Assembly: GCA_958450325.1 (NCBI GenBank)
Contig: OY288261.1
Location: forward strand, 13,753,277 to 13,817,276
Direction: 5' to 3'
DNA length: 64,000 nt
Origin: Agrostemma githago
Lineage: Eukaryota; Streptophyta; Magnoliopsida; Caryophyllales; Caryophyllaceae
Shown: one piece after another, positions 62,150-64,000 of the stretch
How the letters are laid out: every line of letters begins with the position of its first letter
Position numbering within the stretch: the first letter of the stretch is position 1
Translations under genes and position numbers: made by a program
Notes under the pieces: model-generated
Database searches by the model: none
Told to the model about the DNA's origin: nothing
What the model saw: only the letters and a program-made list of their open reading frames with translations

Positions 62150-63480
62150 CCTTTTTTTAAGACTCAAAAGAGTTTTGGGTTGATATCTAATGATGAATGA
62201 TTATTCTTATTTATAATATAATTTATTTATTTTTATAATTTTTCGCTGTGGAATAATTTATTGTCTTAAGAGCTATTTTAAAGACTCAAAAGAACACATA
62301 ATTACTCTTATTTATAATATAGAATCATCATCTTATTTTAATTTTTAATATAGATCAGAATCATCTTATTTTCGATGTGGGATAATTTTATGTTTGTAGT
62401 CTTATTAAAGAATTTTTAAGACCGAAAAGTTTTCTTGTCGATATTTAAAAACAATGATTACTCTTATTTATAATGTAGAATTCCATAACTTCATCACAAT
62501 TTTTCGATGTGGTATAATTACTTATTAAGATTTATAATCCTAAGAGCTCTTTAAGAATCAAAAGATTTTTGGTGGATAACGAATGATTACTTTTATTTAT
62601 AATATATAATTTCATCACATTATTAATAAATTATCGATAATTTTACTATTATTTGCATTGAAGGTGATTACTCTTATATTTATATACTCCGTAATAGAAA
62701 TTCATCGCCGTATTATAATTTGTCGATGTAAGATAATTATTGGTTGATGTCACCTTACTTGGAAGTTTTTTTAAGAGTCAAAAGATGTCTAAAGACGAAT
62801 TATAATAGTCTTATTTATAATATAGAATTTCATCACCTTATTATAATTTTTTTTACTTATTGTATAGTCTTGAGAGTTTTTTTAAGATTCAAAAGATTTT
62901 TTGGTTGATGAAGCTTTATAATTTTTCGAATGTGGGATAGTTTTATTTAAATTTATAGTTTTAAGATATTTTTAAAACTCAAAAGATTTTTGGTTAATAT
63001 ATAAGAGTACATGATTAGTCTTTTATTTATAATATAGAATTCATCAACTTATTTATAATATAGAAATTTCATCACCTTACTATAATTTTTCGATATGGTA
63101 TGATTTTAACTTTGTAGTCTTATATTAAAAGTTTTTTTAAGACTCAAAAGTTTTTCGTTGATATTTAAAACCAAATGATTACTCTTATTTATAATAAAGA
63201 ATTTCATCACCCATCATAATTTTTCGATTTGGGATAATTTAAAAGTTTTTCTTGGTCGATATTTAAAACCAAATGATTACTCTTATGATAAAATTTCATC
63301 ATCTCATCATAATTTCGATATAGGATAATTCACTTAAGGTTTATAGTCTTAAGAACTCTTTTTGAGATTCAAATTTTTTTGGTAGATATCTAAAAACGAA
63401 TGATTATTCTTATTTATAATATAGAATTTCATAGCCCATATTATAATTTGTCGATGTGCGATAATTTTATAGCTGCTATA
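62150..63480 (+). repeat. AT-rich tandem repeat, about 10-11 degenerate units of 95-150 bp
   Basis: Each unit has the same order of words: AAGACTCAAAAG, TTGGTTGATAT, AATGATTACTCTTATTTATA, ATAGAATTTCATCA, TTTTTCGATGTGGGATAATT and TAGTCTTA. Units vary in length through deletions. The array continues on the other side of the LINE at 52300-52490. Confidence 0.85.
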
Positions 63481-63680
63481 TGTAACAAATTTATCACATA
63501 TTTTTCGAACAAATAATATGAAATCTATACTCTAATGAAAGCATTTTCTACCACGAATCTACTAATTTCATTTTTATAATTTTTTTACGATAATTTTTTA
63601 AAAAAATGAATTGTAAAGGTTTTTACCTAAAAATTATAAAACATCACATTAATATAGTAGATGAAATATATATTAAATAA
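63481..63680. other. AT-rich DNA, nothing recognised
   Basis: Transition from the tandem repeat to the next repeat; no gene. Confidence 0.4.
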
Positions 63681-63684
63681 TTAA

Positions 63685-64000
63685 GGGATATTTCCCACGG
63701 TACCCTCGAACTTTGACACATTACACATGGTACCCCTCATTTTAAGTTTGTTCCTATAGTAACCTTGTGTTTTGCGTTTAGTGCCCATGGTACCCCTAAT
63801 CAATTTTCCGTCATAACAGCGTTAAAAGTTAGTATAGTTAAAGTGATTAATTTTAATTTTTTTGGTGAAATTAGTTAGAAAATTAATGAAATTCAAATTA
63901 AAATAGTTGAAAATTGAGAAATGTCTATGGTACTCCCGTGTTTTCAATATTTTAACCATGGTACCATTGTATTTTCAATTTTTTGTCCATGGTACCCCTA
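63685..64000. repeat. Start of a dispersed repeat with CATGGTACCCCT motifs, runs off the window
   Basis: CATGGTACC(CCT)-type words occur about five times in 300 bp, some with ACGGTACCC variants, opening with GGGATATTTCCCACGGTACC. It looks like the end of a transposable element with internal direct repeats. The class cannot be decided without the other end. Confidence 0.5.

Overview
The window reads as repeat-dominated intergenic DNA from the nuclear genome of a flowering plant, most likely a eudicot. The evidence is Tat-lineage Ty3/gypsy retrotransposons with a second (archaeal-type) RNase H, Stowaway, hAT and CACTA DNA transposons, Helitron 3' ends and a plant LINE. I cannot name the species; a Caryophyllales source is only an impression. 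No complete, clearly functional host gene is visible. Almost everything is nested mobile DNA.

Layout. Positions 1-20360 are one minus-strand Tat-lineage element (3' part of the internal region, INT, two RNase H, RT, gag, leader, PBS, 5' LTR); its 3' LTR lies off the left edge. Three later insertions cut it: a 211-bp hAT MITE (390-600), a 3.7-kb solo-LTR-like insert in RT (3274-6984) and a 7.1-kb non-autonomous CACTA element (9991-17100) that carries a broken calcium-dependent protein kinase fragment. The Tat LTR ends inside an exon of an RPA70-like gene (20361-22526). That gene, a diverged local duplication with a Stowaway MITE, and a minus-strand XS-like ORF form the 3' part of a Helitron ending at 26468. 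Positions 26469-30217 are AT-rich and hold a 22-bp-type minisatellite, a diverged 0.8-kb duplication and a second Helitron 3' end.

Positions 30218-47477 are a head-to-tail array of a non-autonomous, gag-only (TR-GAG-like) retrotransposon: internal tail, LTR, internal, LTR, internal, LTR, with a period of about 7.25 kb. Its LTR, PBS, gag and 3' region resemble the Tat element on the left, which looks like its autonomous relative. Positions 47478-52185 are AT-rich, with a long (AT)n tract, a short Stowaway MITE and a third Helitron 3' end.

The right end is a three-level nest: an AT-rich tandem repeat of about 95-150 bp per unit (52300-52490 and 62150-63480) is split by a 5'-truncated LINE, which is split by an 8.4-kb minus-strand non-coding LTR element (LARD-like, 53189-61581) with 2.05-kb LTRs, an initiator-tRNA-Met PBS and a GAATG target duplication.

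The points most worth checking are the shared-LTR tandem array, two leader modules whose 6-bp stems differ by compensatory changes, a conserved LTR hairpin shared by the Tat and gag-only families, a repeated LTR/PPT junction module in the LARD, and the Helitron carrying RPA. All boundaries were read by eye; no alignment or database search was run.
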